Part shown: positions 1 through 8,354 of the stretch, piece after piece
How positions within the stretch are numbered: the first letter of the stretch is position 1
Layout of the letters: each line of letters starts with the position of its first letter
Origin: Actinomyces sp. AC-20-1
GTDB taxonomy: Bacteria > Actinomycetota > Actinomycetes > Actinomycetales > Actinomycetaceae
Length of the DNA: 64,000 bases
Direction: 5' to 3'
Assembly (NCBI RefSeq): GCF_023369555.1
Contig: NZ_JACJVC010000002.1
Location: 1-64,000, forward strand
Program-made: the position numbers and the translations under genes
The notes under the pieces: generated by a model
Told to the model about the DNA's origin: nothing
Databases searched by the model: none
The model's input: the letters and a program-made list of their open reading frames with translations, nothing else

Positions 1-50
1 CCGATGGTACTGCACCCGCCAGGGTGTGGGAGAGTAGGACACCGCCGAGC
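1..50 (+). rRNA. rrf: 5S ribosomal RNA, 3' end only
   Basis: The window opens inside a 5S rRNA gene. The bases GATGGTACTGC, then GGGTGTGGGAGAGTAGG and ACACCGCCG, are the conserved loop and 3' helix strand of actinobacterial 5S rRNA, where the last bases pair with the molecule's missing 5' end. The 5' portion and the presumed 16S and 23S genes lie outside the window. The exact 3' end is uncertain by a few bases. Confidence 0.9.
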
Positions 51-65
51 ACCAACCACACAGCA

Positions 66-100
66 AGAGCCGGTCCACCCACCACGGGTGAACCGGCTCT
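66..100 (+). terminator. Terminator of the rrn operon
   Basis: A 15-bp stem with one mismatch: AGAGCCGGTCCACCC pairs with GGGTGAACCGGCTCT across a 5-nt loop. It starts about 15 bases after the 5S end and is followed by pyrimidine-rich sequence, as expected for the end of a ribosomal RNA operon. Confidence 0.8.
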
Positions 101-650
101 CGCTCTACACCCACACACCAACAACACAACCCCACAACGGGGGCGCGCGCGAACAGACACGACACCACCACAGCCAGTCCACCAACGAACCACCACACAC
201 CACACCCCCCTTACAGGACACCACCACACCCCTTCCGGGGCACCACCCACAGACCCCGCCGACACAAGCACGACGACGCAAGCGCGGGGACGCACCACAC
301 AGTGGCCGTGTAGACAGGGCACACCCCCAGCCAATAGAGCCCAGGGCCGGTGAAGGACTCCCACAACCCAGCCCAAAACCGGGCACCCCACCAGCAGGAC
401 CACCTTTGCGGCCAAGGACAACCTGTCTACGCCAGGACAACCACTTGGACGCGCACACGTTGTCCTAGGACCCACACGTTGTCCTCACACACGGGGACAC
501 ACGCCCTCGGTCCTACTCAGCCCATTTAGCTTCTCTCACTTCCTCAGACGCGCTCGACCGCCCCGGTGTCCGGTCTGCAGAGCAGTCGTCGGCCCCAGCT
601 CAGTGCGTCGTCGTCGGCCGCGTCAACAACAGTCGATGGGGCAGCAACGG
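101..650. other. Gene-free region after the rrn operon
   Basis: No convincing gene is seen on either strand; long open frames here are by-products of base composition. From about 101 to 330 the plus strand is extremely rich in A and C and poor in T, a strong local strand asymmetry. From 415 to 485 it holds the phased repeat array listed separately. The rest leads into the terminator of the minus-strand mannosyltransferase gene. Confidence 0.7.
415..485. repeat. Phased AGGACAAC / GTTGTCCT array, copy 1 (four units)
   Basis: Two direct AGGACAAC units (415, 434) are followed by two inverted GTTGTCCT units (459, 478). The start-to-start spacings are 19, 25 and 19 bases. The units can also pair as nested inverted repeats. 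The same units with the same 19-25-19 spacing occur at 59076-59146. The 6-base core TTGTCC is shared with the high-GC DnaA box TTGTCCACA, but no unit here is a full match. This copy lies between two transcription ends (rrn and pmt), so it is not in an obvious promoter. Confidence 0.75.
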
Positions 651-674
651 GCGACGGCCGGGCCCGGCCGTCGC
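651..674 (-). terminator. Terminator-like palindrome after pmt
   Basis: A perfect 24-base palindrome with 12-base arms (GCGACGGCCGGG / CCCGGCCGTCGC) lies 33 bases beyond the stop codon of the minus-strand mannosyltransferase gene. There is no T tract, which is usual for terminators in such GC-rich genomes. Confidence 0.6.
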
Positions 675-707
675 GGCTCCGGTTCCAACCTCGGGTCCCG
701 CCCAGAC

Positions 708-2582
708 TCAGATCCAGCTGTCGAACAGCATGTGCCTGTGCCAGAACTCGTAGGACACCGTCTGCCCGGTCCAGATGGGCCACCACAGCACTGCGAAGAC
801 CACGGCGGCCACCACCAGCACCCCCATGAGGGCGTAACCCTCGCCCCGGGTACGCCACACCGGCGCACCGCTCCACGCCTCGGGCAGGCCCCGACGCATC
901 GGGCGCATCCCGAAGCCGAGGTAGCGCGCGACCGCACCACGGGGAGCCGGCAGTCCCGGCCCGATCTCGCCAGCCGCCAGCAGACGCTCCTCCCGCCGGG
1001 CCTCGGCCGATCCGGGCACGGACCGCAGCAGGCCCGCCGCCGTCCCCAGGGCCAGCACGAGCACCAGCACCACGTAGGGAACGAAGGCGACCGTGTAGAA
1101 GGTGAAGATCGTGCGGTCCCAGTAGAAGAACCAGGGCAGGTACAGGCCCAGGTAGCCCACGAGGGCGACCCACACCCGCCAGTCCCTCCTGATCCCGGCG
1201 AGCACGATGACGCCGAGGACGAGAGCGAGCACGGCCGCCCACCAGATGGGGATGTTCCCGATGGAGGTGATGGCCTGCACGCAGCGACCACCGCCGCAGC
1301 TCGGGAAGCCCAGGTCCTCCTCTGAGGGCCAGAAGAACGAGGTCGGCCTCCACTGGACGAGCCAGCCGGTCGGCTTGGCCATGTAGGGGTGCTCGGAGTC
1401 GAGCCCCACGTGGAAGGCGTACATGGACTGGTGGTACTCAAACAGGTCGTTGAGCGGGTCAGGCAGCCACGCTCGCACCGGTGTCCCGGCGGCCCGCTGC
1501 TCGGCGGCCCACCCGTGCTTGTACGCCCCGACGTGGGCGAACCAGGACCACCAGTTGACCACGTACACGACGAAGGCCGTCGGGACCAGGTGCAGGAAGT
1601 CGAGCACGCCGCGGTGCAGGACGCCGTCGGCCAGCCAGGAGCGGGCATGGACCCGTCGCAGGGCGGTGAGGTCCCAGACGACCACCATGATCCCCATCGC
1701 GGCGAGCAGGTAGGCGCCGGACCACTTGATGGAGCAGGTGAGCCCAGCGCACAGCCCCGCGGCGAGCAACCAGGGCCGCAGGAGTGGTAGCGGCGCCCAG
1801 GCCCCCGGAACGGTGCCGGCGAGGCCGCAGGCGAGCCGGGCGTGGAACCACTCGCGGTCCCTCACAAGCAGGTAGACCGACGCGAGCCCGAAGAACCCGA
1901 CGAAGACGTCGAGCAGGGCGATACGCGACTCGGTGATCCCCACCCCGTCGATGGCGAGCAGCAGCCCCGCGAGCCCGGCCAGCAGGGGGGAGCGGGTCAG
2001 GCGCATGGTCAGGCGCGCGAGGAGGAGGACGGTGAGGACGCCGGCGACGGCGGGCATGAAGCGCCATCCGACGGCGGAGTCCGCCCCGAAGAGCTGCATG
2101 CCGAGCGCGATGAGCCACTTGCCGAGCTGGGGGTGGACGATGAACGACGCCTCCGTCGTGAGGCCGGAGGCGTCACCCTGCTCGAAGAGCCGGTCGGCGC
2201 CCTCAGTCCACACGGACTCGTAGCCGTTGTGCCACAGCGCGTAGGCGTCCTTGACGTAGTAGATCTCGTCGAACATGAGCCCGTTGGGGTGCCCGAGCCC
2301 GATGAGGCGCGTGAGGGCGGCCACCAGGGTGACGACGCCGGTCGCCACCCATCCGCGCAGCCGTACCGCGGGCGCCAGGCTCCAGCCCAGCGGGTCGAGC
2401 CCGAGGAGCTCTCGCAGCCCCTCCTCGGTACGGGTGCTATCGACGTCCTCCGTCGCACCGGTGCCGCTGGGCAGGTCCTCCGCCGTGCGGGCGTTCTGCT
2501 CACCCCCGTCGGCGGCCGGTGGCGTCTCCGGGACAGTGGCGTCTGTGCTGTCGTGGGAGACGGTGCTCGGGTCAGGGCTCAC
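708..2582 (-). CDS. pmt: Protein O-mannosyltransferase (PMT family)
   Basis: A multi-pass membrane glycosyltransferase of the GT39 family. It is expected to transfer mannose from polyprenyl-phosphate-mannose to Ser/Thr residues of proteins exported through Sec. After a disordered acidic N-terminus (about 70 residues), the first membrane span is followed by the family's Asp-Glu pair in [10 protein letters not shown] (residues 105-106), and about ten further hydrophobic segments run to the C-terminus (624 aa). The start is taken as a GTG at 2582, because TAGACT lies 7 bases upstream on the same strand, a leaderless arrangement. An ATG at 2609 would add 9 residues. It diverges from rsmI, as in M. 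tuberculosis Rv1002c/Rv1003. The window's adhesins and lipoproteins are plausible substrates, by inference only. Confidence 0.88.
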   Translation of the reverse strand: MSPDPSTVSHDSTDATVPETPPAADGGEQNARTAEDLPSGTGATEDVDSTRTEEGLRELLGLDPLGWSLAPAVRLRGWVATGVVTLVAALTRLIGLGHPNGLMFDEIYYVKDAYALWHNGYESVWTEGADRLFEQGDASGLTTEASFIVHPQLGKWLIALGMQLFGADSAVGWRFMPAVAGVLTVLLLARLTMRLTRSPLLAGLAGLLLAIDGVGITESRIALLDVFVGFFGLASVYLLVRDREWFHARLACGLAGTVPGAWAPLPLLRPWLLAAGLCAGLTCSIKWSGAYLLAAMGIMVVVWDLTALRRVHARSWLADGVLHRGVLDFLHLVPTAFVVYVVNWWSWFAHVGAYKHGWAAEQRAAGTPVRAWLPDPLNDLFEYHQSMYAFHVGLDSEHPYMAKPTGWLVQWRPTSFFWPSEEDLGFPSCGGGRCVQAITSIGNIPIWWAAVLALVLGVIVLAGIRRDWRVWVALVGYLGLYLPWFFYWDRTIFTFYTVAFVPYVVLVLVLALGTAAGLLRSVPGSAEARREERLLAAGEIGPGLPAPRGAVARYLGFGMRPMRRGLPEAWSGAPVWRTRGEGYALMGVLVVAAVVFAVLWWPIWTGQTVSYEFWHRHMLFDSWI

Positions 2583-2589
2583 GGCGGCG

Positions 2590-2612
2590 AGTCTAAGGGG
2601 ACCGTCCATACT
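2590..2612. promoter_or_regulatory. Overlapping divergent promoters of pmt and rsmI
   Basis: On the minus strand, TAGACT (2590-2595) sits 7 bases before the pmt GTG. On the plus strand, CATACT (2607-2612) sits 6 bases before the rsmI ATG. Both spacings put the transcription start on or next to the start codon, so both genes look leaderless and their promoters share a 36-bp gap. Confidence 0.55.
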
Positions 2613-2618
2613 GGCCTC

Positions 2619-3503
2619 ATGACCCATGCCGCATCCGCTCCCGTGAGTGCCGACGACGAGCCCCGCTCCGGCGTCATCACCCTGGCCGCCACCCCCATCG
2701 GCCACACGGGTGACGCCTCGGCCCGCCTGCGGGCAGCCCTGGCCCACGCCGACCTCGTCGCGGCGGAGGACACCCGGCGGCTGCTCAACCTCGCCCAGCG
2801 CCTGGGCGTGCACGTCAGCGGCAGGGTCCTCGCCTTCCACGAGCACAATGAGCGGGAGCGGGCGGCCGAGCTCATCGAGGCGGCCCGTGCGGGCCGCAGC
2901 GTCCTCATGGTCTCCGACGCCGGGATGCCCTCGGTCTCCGACCCCGGTTACCGGCTCGTCGTCGCCGCCACCGAGGCCGGTGTGCCCGTCACCGTCGCCC
3001 CGGGTCCCTCCGCTGTGCTCACGGCTCTGGCACTGTCAGGCCTGGCCAGTGACCGCTTCTGCTTCGAGGGCTTCCTGCCCCGCAAGCCGGGCGAGCAGCG
3101 TCGTGCGCTCGAGGCGCTGGCTGAGGAGCGGCGCACCATGGTGTTCTTCGAGTCCCCGCGCCGTGTGCACCAGACCCTGACGGTGATGGCGCAGGTGCTT
3201 GGCGCCAGCCGCCGGGCCGCCCTGTGCCGTGAGCTGACGAAGACCTACGAGGAGGTGCGCCGTGCCACCCTGGGTGAGCTCGTGGCCTCCACCACCGGTG
3301 AGGTCCTGGGGGAGATCGTGCTCGTCGTCGCCGGCGTGCAGCCGGTGGCGGCCGACCCGCAGGAGGTCGCGCGCGAGGCCCTGGCGCTGGCCGACGACGG
3401 CATGCGCCTCAAGGCGGCGGCGGCCCAGGCGGCGCGGGAGGCGGGGCTGCGCGCCAACGAGGTCTACCGGGCGGCCCTGGCCCTGCGAGGGGCTGCCGGC
3501 TAG
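2619..3503 (+). CDS. rsmI: 16S rRNA (cytidine-1402 2'-O)-methyltransferase RsmI
   Basis: A SAM-dependent methyltransferase of the tetrapyrrole-methylase fold that modifies C1402 in the ribosomal decoding centre. At 294 aa it is of normal length. Visible family motifs are [15 protein letters not shown] near the N-terminus, [34 protein letters not shown] (the SAM-binding region), [13 protein letters not shown] and VFFESPRRV. The ATG at 2619 has no Shine-Dalgarno sequence but has a -10-like box 6 bases upstream, so it is probably leaderless. It is divergent to pmt, which matches the actinobacterial gene order. Confidence 0.93.
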   Translation: MTHAASAPVSADDEPRSGVITLAATPIGHTGDASARLRAALAHADLVAAEDTRRLLNLAQRLGVHVSGRVLAFHEHNERERAAELIEAARAGRSVLMVSDAGMPSVSDPGYRLVVAATEAGVPVTVAPGPSAVLTALALSGLASDRFCFEGFLPRKPGEQRRALEALAEERRTMVFFESPRRVHQTLTVMAQVLGASRRAALCRELTKTYEEVRRATLGELVASTTGEVLGEIVLVVAGVQPVAADPQEVAREALALADDGMRLKAAAAQAAREAGLRANEVYRAALALRGAAG

Positions 3504-3576
3504 CCCGGCTCGCCCCATGATCTGTCCGCTCTCGACTCGAGCCACGTGCTCAGCAACCGCAAGGCACGTCGAAACG

Positions 3577-3652
3577 TTGACAACCCCACCCGGGCGCTGC
3601 TGCAATGGCCGCATTGCTCCCCATCGCCCTCACGGGTTGGTGGGGATTTTTC
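3577..3652 (+). promoter_or_regulatory. Promoter and leader hairpin before the NYN gene
   Basis: TTGACA (3577-3582), an 18-base spacer and TGCAAT (3601-3606) form a housekeeping-type promoter. Transcription would begin just before a hairpin (3619-3625 CCCCATC with 3639-3645 GGTGGGG) followed by ATTTTT. That structure resembles an intrinsic terminator. It may end rsmI transcription or attenuate the NYN gene, whose AGAGGA ribosome site follows at about 3661. Confidence 0.5.
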
Positions 3653-3673
3653 TCTCCGCCAGAGGATCCCTGC

Positions 3674-4212
3674 ATGTCTGACCTGCTCTCAACGGTCGTG
3701 GTCATCGACTATCAGAACGTCCACCTCACCGCCCATGACATCTTCAACAGGGATGGTGAGCGCCACGAAGCGCTCATCCACCCGCAGCGCTTTGCGCAGA
3801 CCGTGGTCCGTGTGCGCAACGAACGCCAGCACGAGGGCCACCCGCACGCCGTCCTTTGTGAGGCCATCGCCTTCCGAGGCCTGCCGCACTCCCTGTACGA
3901 CTGGGAGCAAAATCGCCGCTGTAGCGCCCAGGCTGCCCGGTGGCGTGCTGACGGCGCCACCATCGAGCTGCGCGACTTGAAGTACCGCTTCCAGACAGCG
4001 GCCGACGGCAGGCCAGCCACTGACATCAACGGGCACAAGATCCCCATTGGCTCAGGACGAGAGAAGGGGATCGACGTGCTCGTCGCCCTGACCTGTCTGC
4101 GCAAGGCCGTCCAGGATGACGTCGACCTGGTCATCACGGTGCGAGGATCTGGAACACCAATCTCGACCGGGCCTGCTATGAAGCCTCGTTTGACCGCCGG
4201 GACTACCTCTGA
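3674..4212 (+). pseudogene. NYN-domain (PIN-like) RNase gene, frameshifted by an internal deletion
   Basis: The first 150 codons encode an NYN-domain protein: VVVIDYQNVHL carries the first acidic residue, and REKGIDVLVALTCL and DVDLVI carry the next ones. Such proteins are usually metal-dependent ribonucleases. After DVDLVI (about 4133) the reading frame loses family character. The +1 frame from 4132 to the TGA at 4212 reads ARIWNTNLDRACYEASFD, which looks like the native C-terminus. The expected stretch with the last catalytic Asp, between these parts, is missing. I read this as a deletion of roughly 50 codons plus a frameshift. Without correction the frame runs on to 4333 through a terminator hairpin. 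Codon use is less GC-biased than in neighbours. The start has AGAGGA 7 bases upstream. Confidence 0.65.
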
Positions 4213-4257
4213 CGCGCTCCTGCGGACGCACGTCGCTCTTACCGAGCTCGATGCTGA

Positions 4258-4296
4258 GGGGCCGAGCTCGATATCTCAGGTATCGAGCTCGGCCCC
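4258..4296. terminator. Strong bidirectional terminator hairpin
   Basis: A perfect 16-bp stem (GGGGCCGAGCTCGATA with TATCGAGCTCGGCCCC) with a 7-nt loop, between the convergent NYN gene and the proline-rich membrane protein gene. It lies inside the out-of-frame extension of the NYN reading frame, which argues that the extension is not real coding sequence. Confidence 0.8.
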
Positions 4297-4387
4297 TTAC
4301 CCTCGGTCTCGCGTGCAACTGATGCGCTGGTGAGCCGATAGCAGCCGGAGGGGGCCTCTCCGCGCAGGTGAGGGAGAGTGAGGAAGG

Positions 4388-5179
4388 TCAGAAGCGTGCC
4401 CCCGGGTAGCCGCCCGCGGCGGCCTGAGCCTGCTTGTTCTGGGAGCGGCGCACGCCCAGCCAGATGAACCCGCCGATGGTGAGGAACAGGCCGGGCAGGC
4501 CCAGCAGGAACGAGCCGATGATGCCCAGACCGCTGGCGATCGCGCCGCTGCCGTTGACCGACAGGCCCAGGTAGACGGGCTTGGAGGAGCTGCTCTGGCA
4601 GGTGATGGTGTAGTCACCGCTCGTCGTCGGGGAGAAGATGCCGATGAGCGGGTTGCCGTCGACGTCGGTCGCGTCGGACGGGGGGACGGAGGTGACGTCC
4701 ACCGGGGCGCCGCTCGGGTCGGCCACCTCGCAGGCGATGAGGCCACCGGAGTAGATGCCGTAGACGTTGCTGCTCTCCAGGGTCGCGGTGGCGGTGCCGT
4801 TGCGCGGGATCTCCGACAGGGAGCCGGAGACGTTGAGGAGCGTCGCCAGCGACACCGCGAAGGCGACGATGGAGCCGATGAGCATGACGAGGCCGATCGT
4901 CAGGAGGATCTTCGGGCCCGTGGTCGGGCGCACCTGGGGCACCGGGCCGGCGCCGTATCCGGCGGGGGTGCCGTAGGCGGGTGCCGTCGGGTAGGTCGGG
5001 GCGCCATAGGCCGGGGCCTGCTGCGCGTAGGGCTGGCCGTAGCCGCCCTGGCCGGCGGGAGGGTAGGCCCCGGGGGCCGAGGAGGCGCTGGGTGTCGTGT
5101 ACGGGCTCGTGCCCGGCTCTCCCTGGCCGTAGGGGGCCGGGCTGTAGGGCGATCCTGAGGAGGGAGGGACCTGGGACAT
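4388..5179 (-). CDS. Proline/tyrosine-rich N-tail membrane protein, function unknown
   Basis: A 263-aa protein with a disordered N-terminal tail of about 90 residues rich in Pro, Tyr, Gly and Ala (GYGQPYAQQAPAYGAP-type repeats). One membrane span follows (ILLTIGLVMLIGSIVAFAVS), then an extracytoplasmic domain of about 110 residues with two cysteines, then a second span (IIGSFLLGLPGLFLTIGGFIWLG) and a short Gln/Ala-rich tail. Such tails are common in actinobacterial membrane proteins and can bind partner proteins. I do not recognise the globular part. The start is supported by AGAGGAA about 6 bases upstream. It is monocistronic and divergent from metG. Confidence 0.75.
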   Translation of the reverse strand: MSQVPPSSGSPYSPAPYGQGEPGTSPYTTPSASSAPGAYPPAGQGGYGQPYAQQAPAYGAPTYPTAPAYGTPAGYGAGPVPQVRPTTGPKILLTIGLVMLIGSIVAFAVSLATLLNVSGSLSEIPRNGTATATLESSNVYGIYSGGLIACEVADPSGAPVDVTSVPPSDATDVDGNPLIGIFSPTTSGDYTITCQSSSSKPVYLGLSVNGSGAIASGLGIIGSFLLGLPGLFLTIGGFIWLGVRRSQNKQAQAAAGGYPGARF

Positions 5180-5351
5180 GACGTTCCTCTGCGGTCGTGG
5201 CGGGAGCGACCCGCACAGGTGCGTGGTGGCACGTCGCGCCGCCGGGCGGGCGCCGTACCCATGACAGGGTCAGGATACGGCGCCAGGAGCCGGGAGTCTC
5301 CGGCCGGCCCGGAGGTGCTCTCCCGCGTCGGGCCGCCACGGGCGGAGCGGA

Positions 5352-5357
5352 TAGGCT
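5352..5357 (+). promoter_or_regulatory. -10 box of metG (leaderless)
   Basis: TAGGCT ends 6 bases before the metG ATG and there is no ribosome-binding sequence, so transcription probably starts at the start codon. Confidence 0.5.
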
Positions 5358-5363
5358 GCCCCC

Positions 5364-7205
5364 ATGAGCCACATCCTCTCCGCGGTCGCCTGGCCCTACG
5401 CCAACGGCCCCCGCCACATCGGTCACGTCGCCGGCTTCGGCGTCCCCTCCGACGTCTTCTCGCGCTACATGCGAATGGCGGGCCACGACGTCCTCATGGT
5501 CTCCGGCACGGACGAGCACGGCACCCCCATCCTCGTGGCGGCCGACGCCGAGGGCATCAGCGCCCGCGAGCTCGCGGACCGCAACAACCGGCTCATCGTC
5601 GAGGACCTGGTGGCCCTGGGCCTGTCCTACGACCTCTTCACGCGCACCACCGCCTCCAACCACTACGCCGTCGTGCAGGACATGTTCCGCACGGTGCGCG
5701 ACAACGGCTACATGGTCGAGCAGGTCACCCGCTCCGCCATCAGCCCCTCGACCGGCCGGACCCTGCCGGACCGCTATATCGAGGGCACCTGTCCCATCTG
5801 CTCCACGCCCGGCGCCCGCGGGGACCAGTGCGACGCCTGCGGCAACCAGCTCGACCCCACCGACCTCATCGACCCGCGCTCACGCATCAACGGAGAGACC
5901 CCCGAGTTCGTCGAGTCCAACCACTGGTTCCTCGACCTGCCGGCCCTCGCGGAGGCCCTGGGCGCCTGGCTGGACGAGCGCGAGGCCTCCGGCACCTGGC
6001 GGCCCAACGTCATCCGCTTCTCCAAGAACATCCTGGAGGAGATCCGCCCGCGCGCCATGACGCGCGATATCGACTGGGGCATCCCGGTGCCCGGCTGGGA
6101 GGACCAGCCCTCCAAGCGCCTGTACGTGTGGTTCGACGCCGTCATCGGCTACCTGTCGGCCTCCATCGAGTGGGCCCGGCGCGCCGGGGACCCCGAGGCG
6201 TGGCGCCAGTGGTGGAACAACCCGGAGGCCCTGTCCTACTACTTCATGGGCAAGGACAACATCGTCTTCCACTCCCAGATCTGGCCGGCTGAGCTCCTGG
6301 GCTACAACGGCCAGGGCGAGCGCGGGGGCGAGCCCGGTCACCTGGGGGTCCTCAACCTGCCCACGGAGGTCGTCTCGAGCGAGTTCCTCACGATGGAGGG
6401 CCGCAAGTTCTCCTCGAGCCACGGCATCGTCATCTACGTGCGCGACTTCCTCGCCCGCTACCAGGCGGACGCCCTGCGCTACTTCATCAGCGCCGCAGGC
6501 CCGGAGACGGCCGACGCGGACTTCACGTGGGCGGAGTTCGTGCGCCGCACCAACGGCGAGCTCGTCGCCGGCTGGGGCAACCTCGTCAACCGCACGGCCT
6601 CGATGATCCACAAGCGCTTCGGCGAGGTCCCCGCCCCGGCGCAGCTGGAGGAGATCGACCGCGCCCTGCTGGACTCGGTCGAGGCGGGCTTCGCCACGGT
6701 CGGCGACCTCATCCGCCACCACCGCCAGAAGGCCGCCCTCACCGAGGCCATGCGCCTGGTGGGGGAGGCCAACAAGTACGTGGCGGACACCGAGCCCTTC
6801 AAGCTCAAGGCGCAGGAGCAGCTGCCGCGCCTGGCCACGATCCTGCACACGCTCGCGCAGGTGGTCGCGGACCTCAACCTCATGCTCTCGCCCTTCCTGC
6901 CGCACGCCGCCAACGACGTCGACCGCATCCTCGGCGGCACGGGCGCGATCGCCCCGATGCCGCGCATCGAGGAGGTGGACGAGCTCGACCCCGAGGTCCT
7001 GCCGCAGGACTTCGCCGGCCGCACCGGCTACCCGGTCATCACGGGCGACTACACGCAGGCGCCCACCTGGGGGCGTCACGAGGTCGTCGTCGGCACGCCG
7101 GTGGGCAAGCCCTCCCCGGTCTTCGTCAAGCTGGACGAGTCCATCGTCGAGGAGGAGCTGGCCCGCTACTCGCAGTCGCGTCCCGACGACGTCACCGGGG
7201 CCTGA
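5364..7205 (+). CDS. metG: Methionyl-tRNA synthetase
   Basis: A class I aminoacyl-tRNA synthetase that charges tRNA-Met (613 aa). The Rossmann fold carries the HIGH-type motif in [15 protein letters not shown] at the N-terminus. A zinc-knuckle region follows with paired cysteines ([18 protein letters not shown]), then the KMSKS-type loop as KFSSSHG, and an alpha-helical anticodon-binding domain. There is no C-terminal EMAP/Trbp111-like extension, as is usual for the short actinobacterial form. The stop codon abuts the GTG of tatD, so the two are probably cotranscribed and translationally coupled. Confidence 0.97.
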   Translation: MSHILSAVAWPYANGPRHIGHVAGFGVPSDVFSRYMRMAGHDVLMVSGTDEHGTPILVAADAEGISARELADRNNRLIVEDLVALGLSYDLFTRTTASNHYAVVQDMFRTVRDNGYMVEQVTRSAISPSTGRTLPDRYIEGTCPICSTPGARGDQCDACGNQLDPTDLIDPRSRINGETPEFVESNHWFLDLPALAEALGAWLDEREASGTWRPNVIRFSKNILEEIRPRAMTRDIDWGIPVPGWEDQPSKRLYVWFDAVIGYLSASIEWARRAGDPEAWRQWWNNPEALSYYFMGKDNIVFHSQIWPAELLGYNGQGERGGEPGHLGVLNLPTEVVSSEFLTMEGRKFSSSHGIVIYVRDFLARYQADALRYFISAAGPETADADFTWAEFVRRTNGELVAGWGNLVNRTASMIHKRFGEVPAPAQLEEIDRALLDSVEAGFATVGDLIRHHRQKAALTEAMRLVGEANKYVADTEPFKLKAQEQLPRLATILHTLAQVVADLNLMLSPFLPHAANDVDRILGGTGAIAPMPRIEEVDELDPEVLPQDFAGRTGYPVITGDYTQAPTWGRHEVVVGTPVGKPSPVFVKLDESIVEEELARYSQSRPDDVTGA

Positions 7206-8135
7206 GTGAGCCGCAAGCACCGCGACCGCTCGTGGCCGGGCCCCGACGCCGTCGCCCCGCTCGCGCTGCCCGTCACCGACAACCACACCCACCTGCCGGT
7301 GCCGGGTCTGGAGGAGACCGGGCCCGGCTCGCAGGCGCCCCTGACGGCGGCCGAGCTGGTCGAGCGGGCCGCCGCCGTCGGCGTCACCCGCACGATCACC
7401 TCCGCCTGCGAGACCCCGGCCTGGGAGGGCAGCATCGCCCTGGCCCGCACCCTGCCGGGGGTGCGCGTGGCCCTGGCCATCCACCCCAACGAGGCGGTGC
7501 TGCACGCGGGGGTGCGTGAGACCGGCCCGGACGGGCTGGATCCGGCCGTGCGCGACCACCACGCCGAGCCGCTGGACGAGGCCATGTCCCGGCTCGAGGA
7601 CCTGGTGCGCACCAGCCCTGACGCGGTGGTCGCCGTCGGGGAGACCGGCCTCGACTTCTTCCGCACGGGCGAGCGCGGGCGCGCCGTCCAGCGCGAGGCC
7701 TTCCGGGCGCACGTCGCGCTGGCGAAGGAGGTGGGCCTGCCCCTGCAGATCCACGACCGTGACGCCCACGCCGAGTGTGTCGAGGTCCTGCTCGCCGACG
7801 GTGCCCCTGAGCGCACCGTCCTGCACTGCTTCTCCGGCGGGACCGAGCTGGCGGCCGTGTGCGCCGAGCAGGGCTGGTACGCCTCCGTCGCGGGGCCGGT
7901 GACCTACCCGGCCAATGACGGGCTGCGGGCGGCGGTCAGCGCCGTGCCCCTGGAGCTGCTGCTGGTGGAGACGGACGCGCCCTACCTGCCGCCCAGGCCG
8001 TGGCGGGGCAGACCCAACGCCGGCTACCTCATGGGGGAGACCGTGCGCTTCCTCGCCGACCTGCGCGGTCTGGACGAGGCGGCCATGTGCGAGCGCCTGG
8101 AGCGCAGCACCCGGGAGGTCTACGGCGCCTGGTGA
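7206..8135 (+). CDS. TatD-family metal-dependent hydrolase / DNase
   Basis: A TIM-barrel amidohydrolase-fold nuclease (309 aa). All metal-site motifs are present: DNHTHLP near the N-terminus, VGETGLDFF, LQIHDRDAHAE, VLHCFSGG and LLVETDAPYLPP. TatD enzymes act as Mg-dependent 3'-5' exonucleases linked to DNA repair. The GTG start immediately follows the metG stop. The metG-tatD-rpfB-ksgA order is widely conserved in actinobacteria. A few extra residues lie before the first His-x-His motif, which is not unusual. Confidence 0.92.
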   Translation: MSRKHRDRSWPGPDAVAPLALPVTDNHTHLPVPGLEETGPGSQAPLTAAELVERAAAVGVTRTITSACETPAWEGSIALARTLPGVRVALAIHPNEAVLHAGVRETGPDGLDPAVRDHHAEPLDEAMSRLEDLVRTSPDAVVAVGETGLDFFRTGERGRAVQREAFRAHVALAKEVGLPLQIHDRDAHAECVEVLLADGAPERTVLHCFSGGTELAAVCAEQGWYASVAGPVTYPANDGLRAAVSAVPLELLLVETDAPYLPPRPWRGRPNAGYLMGETVRFLADLRGLDEAAMCERLERSTREVYGAW

Positions 8136-8313
8136 GTGGGGCCCGACGGCGGGTGCCCGGCGTGGTGCGTCCGCACGGGCCCGTCCGGCTGCCCGTTGAC
8201 TGCCCGACGGCGGCGTCCGGGCCTCCCGGACCGGCCGCCTGACGGCGGTGACCCGGGCCGGGAGCCCGCCAGCGGTGTGACCGGATGCATTGCGCCGTCG
8301 TGACGGGCTCGGC

Positions 8314-8319
8314 TAGCGT
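8314..8319 (+). promoter_or_regulatory. -10 box of the first Rpf-like gene
   Basis: TAGCGT lies 35 bases before the GTG start. The 219-bp gap after tatD holds no further gene, and the leader implied is too short for the c-di-AMP riboswitch that precedes rpf genes in some actinobacteria. Confidence 0.4.
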
Positions 8320-8354
8320 CGTCGGCACCCTGCCGACAGTGAGGAACATCAGAC

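Noticed and set aside
415-485. CRISPR array
   Set aside because: Repeat units are only about 8 bases, occur in both orientations and have no 25-40 base spacers of equal length; no cas genes are present.
603-1325. Long open frames opposite pmt
   Set aside because: They are GC-driven shadow frames; the minus strand encodes a clear membrane protein with the PMT Asp-Glu motif.
4213-4333. C-terminal extension of the NYN reading frame
   Set aside because: It passes through a perfect 16-bp terminator hairpin and has no resemblance to NYN proteins; the native C-terminus is in the other frame and stops at 4212.
8136-8354. c-di-AMP (ydaO-type) riboswitch before the Rpf-like genes
   Set aside because: The -10 boxes leave leaders of only about 30-35 bases, too short for that RNA.
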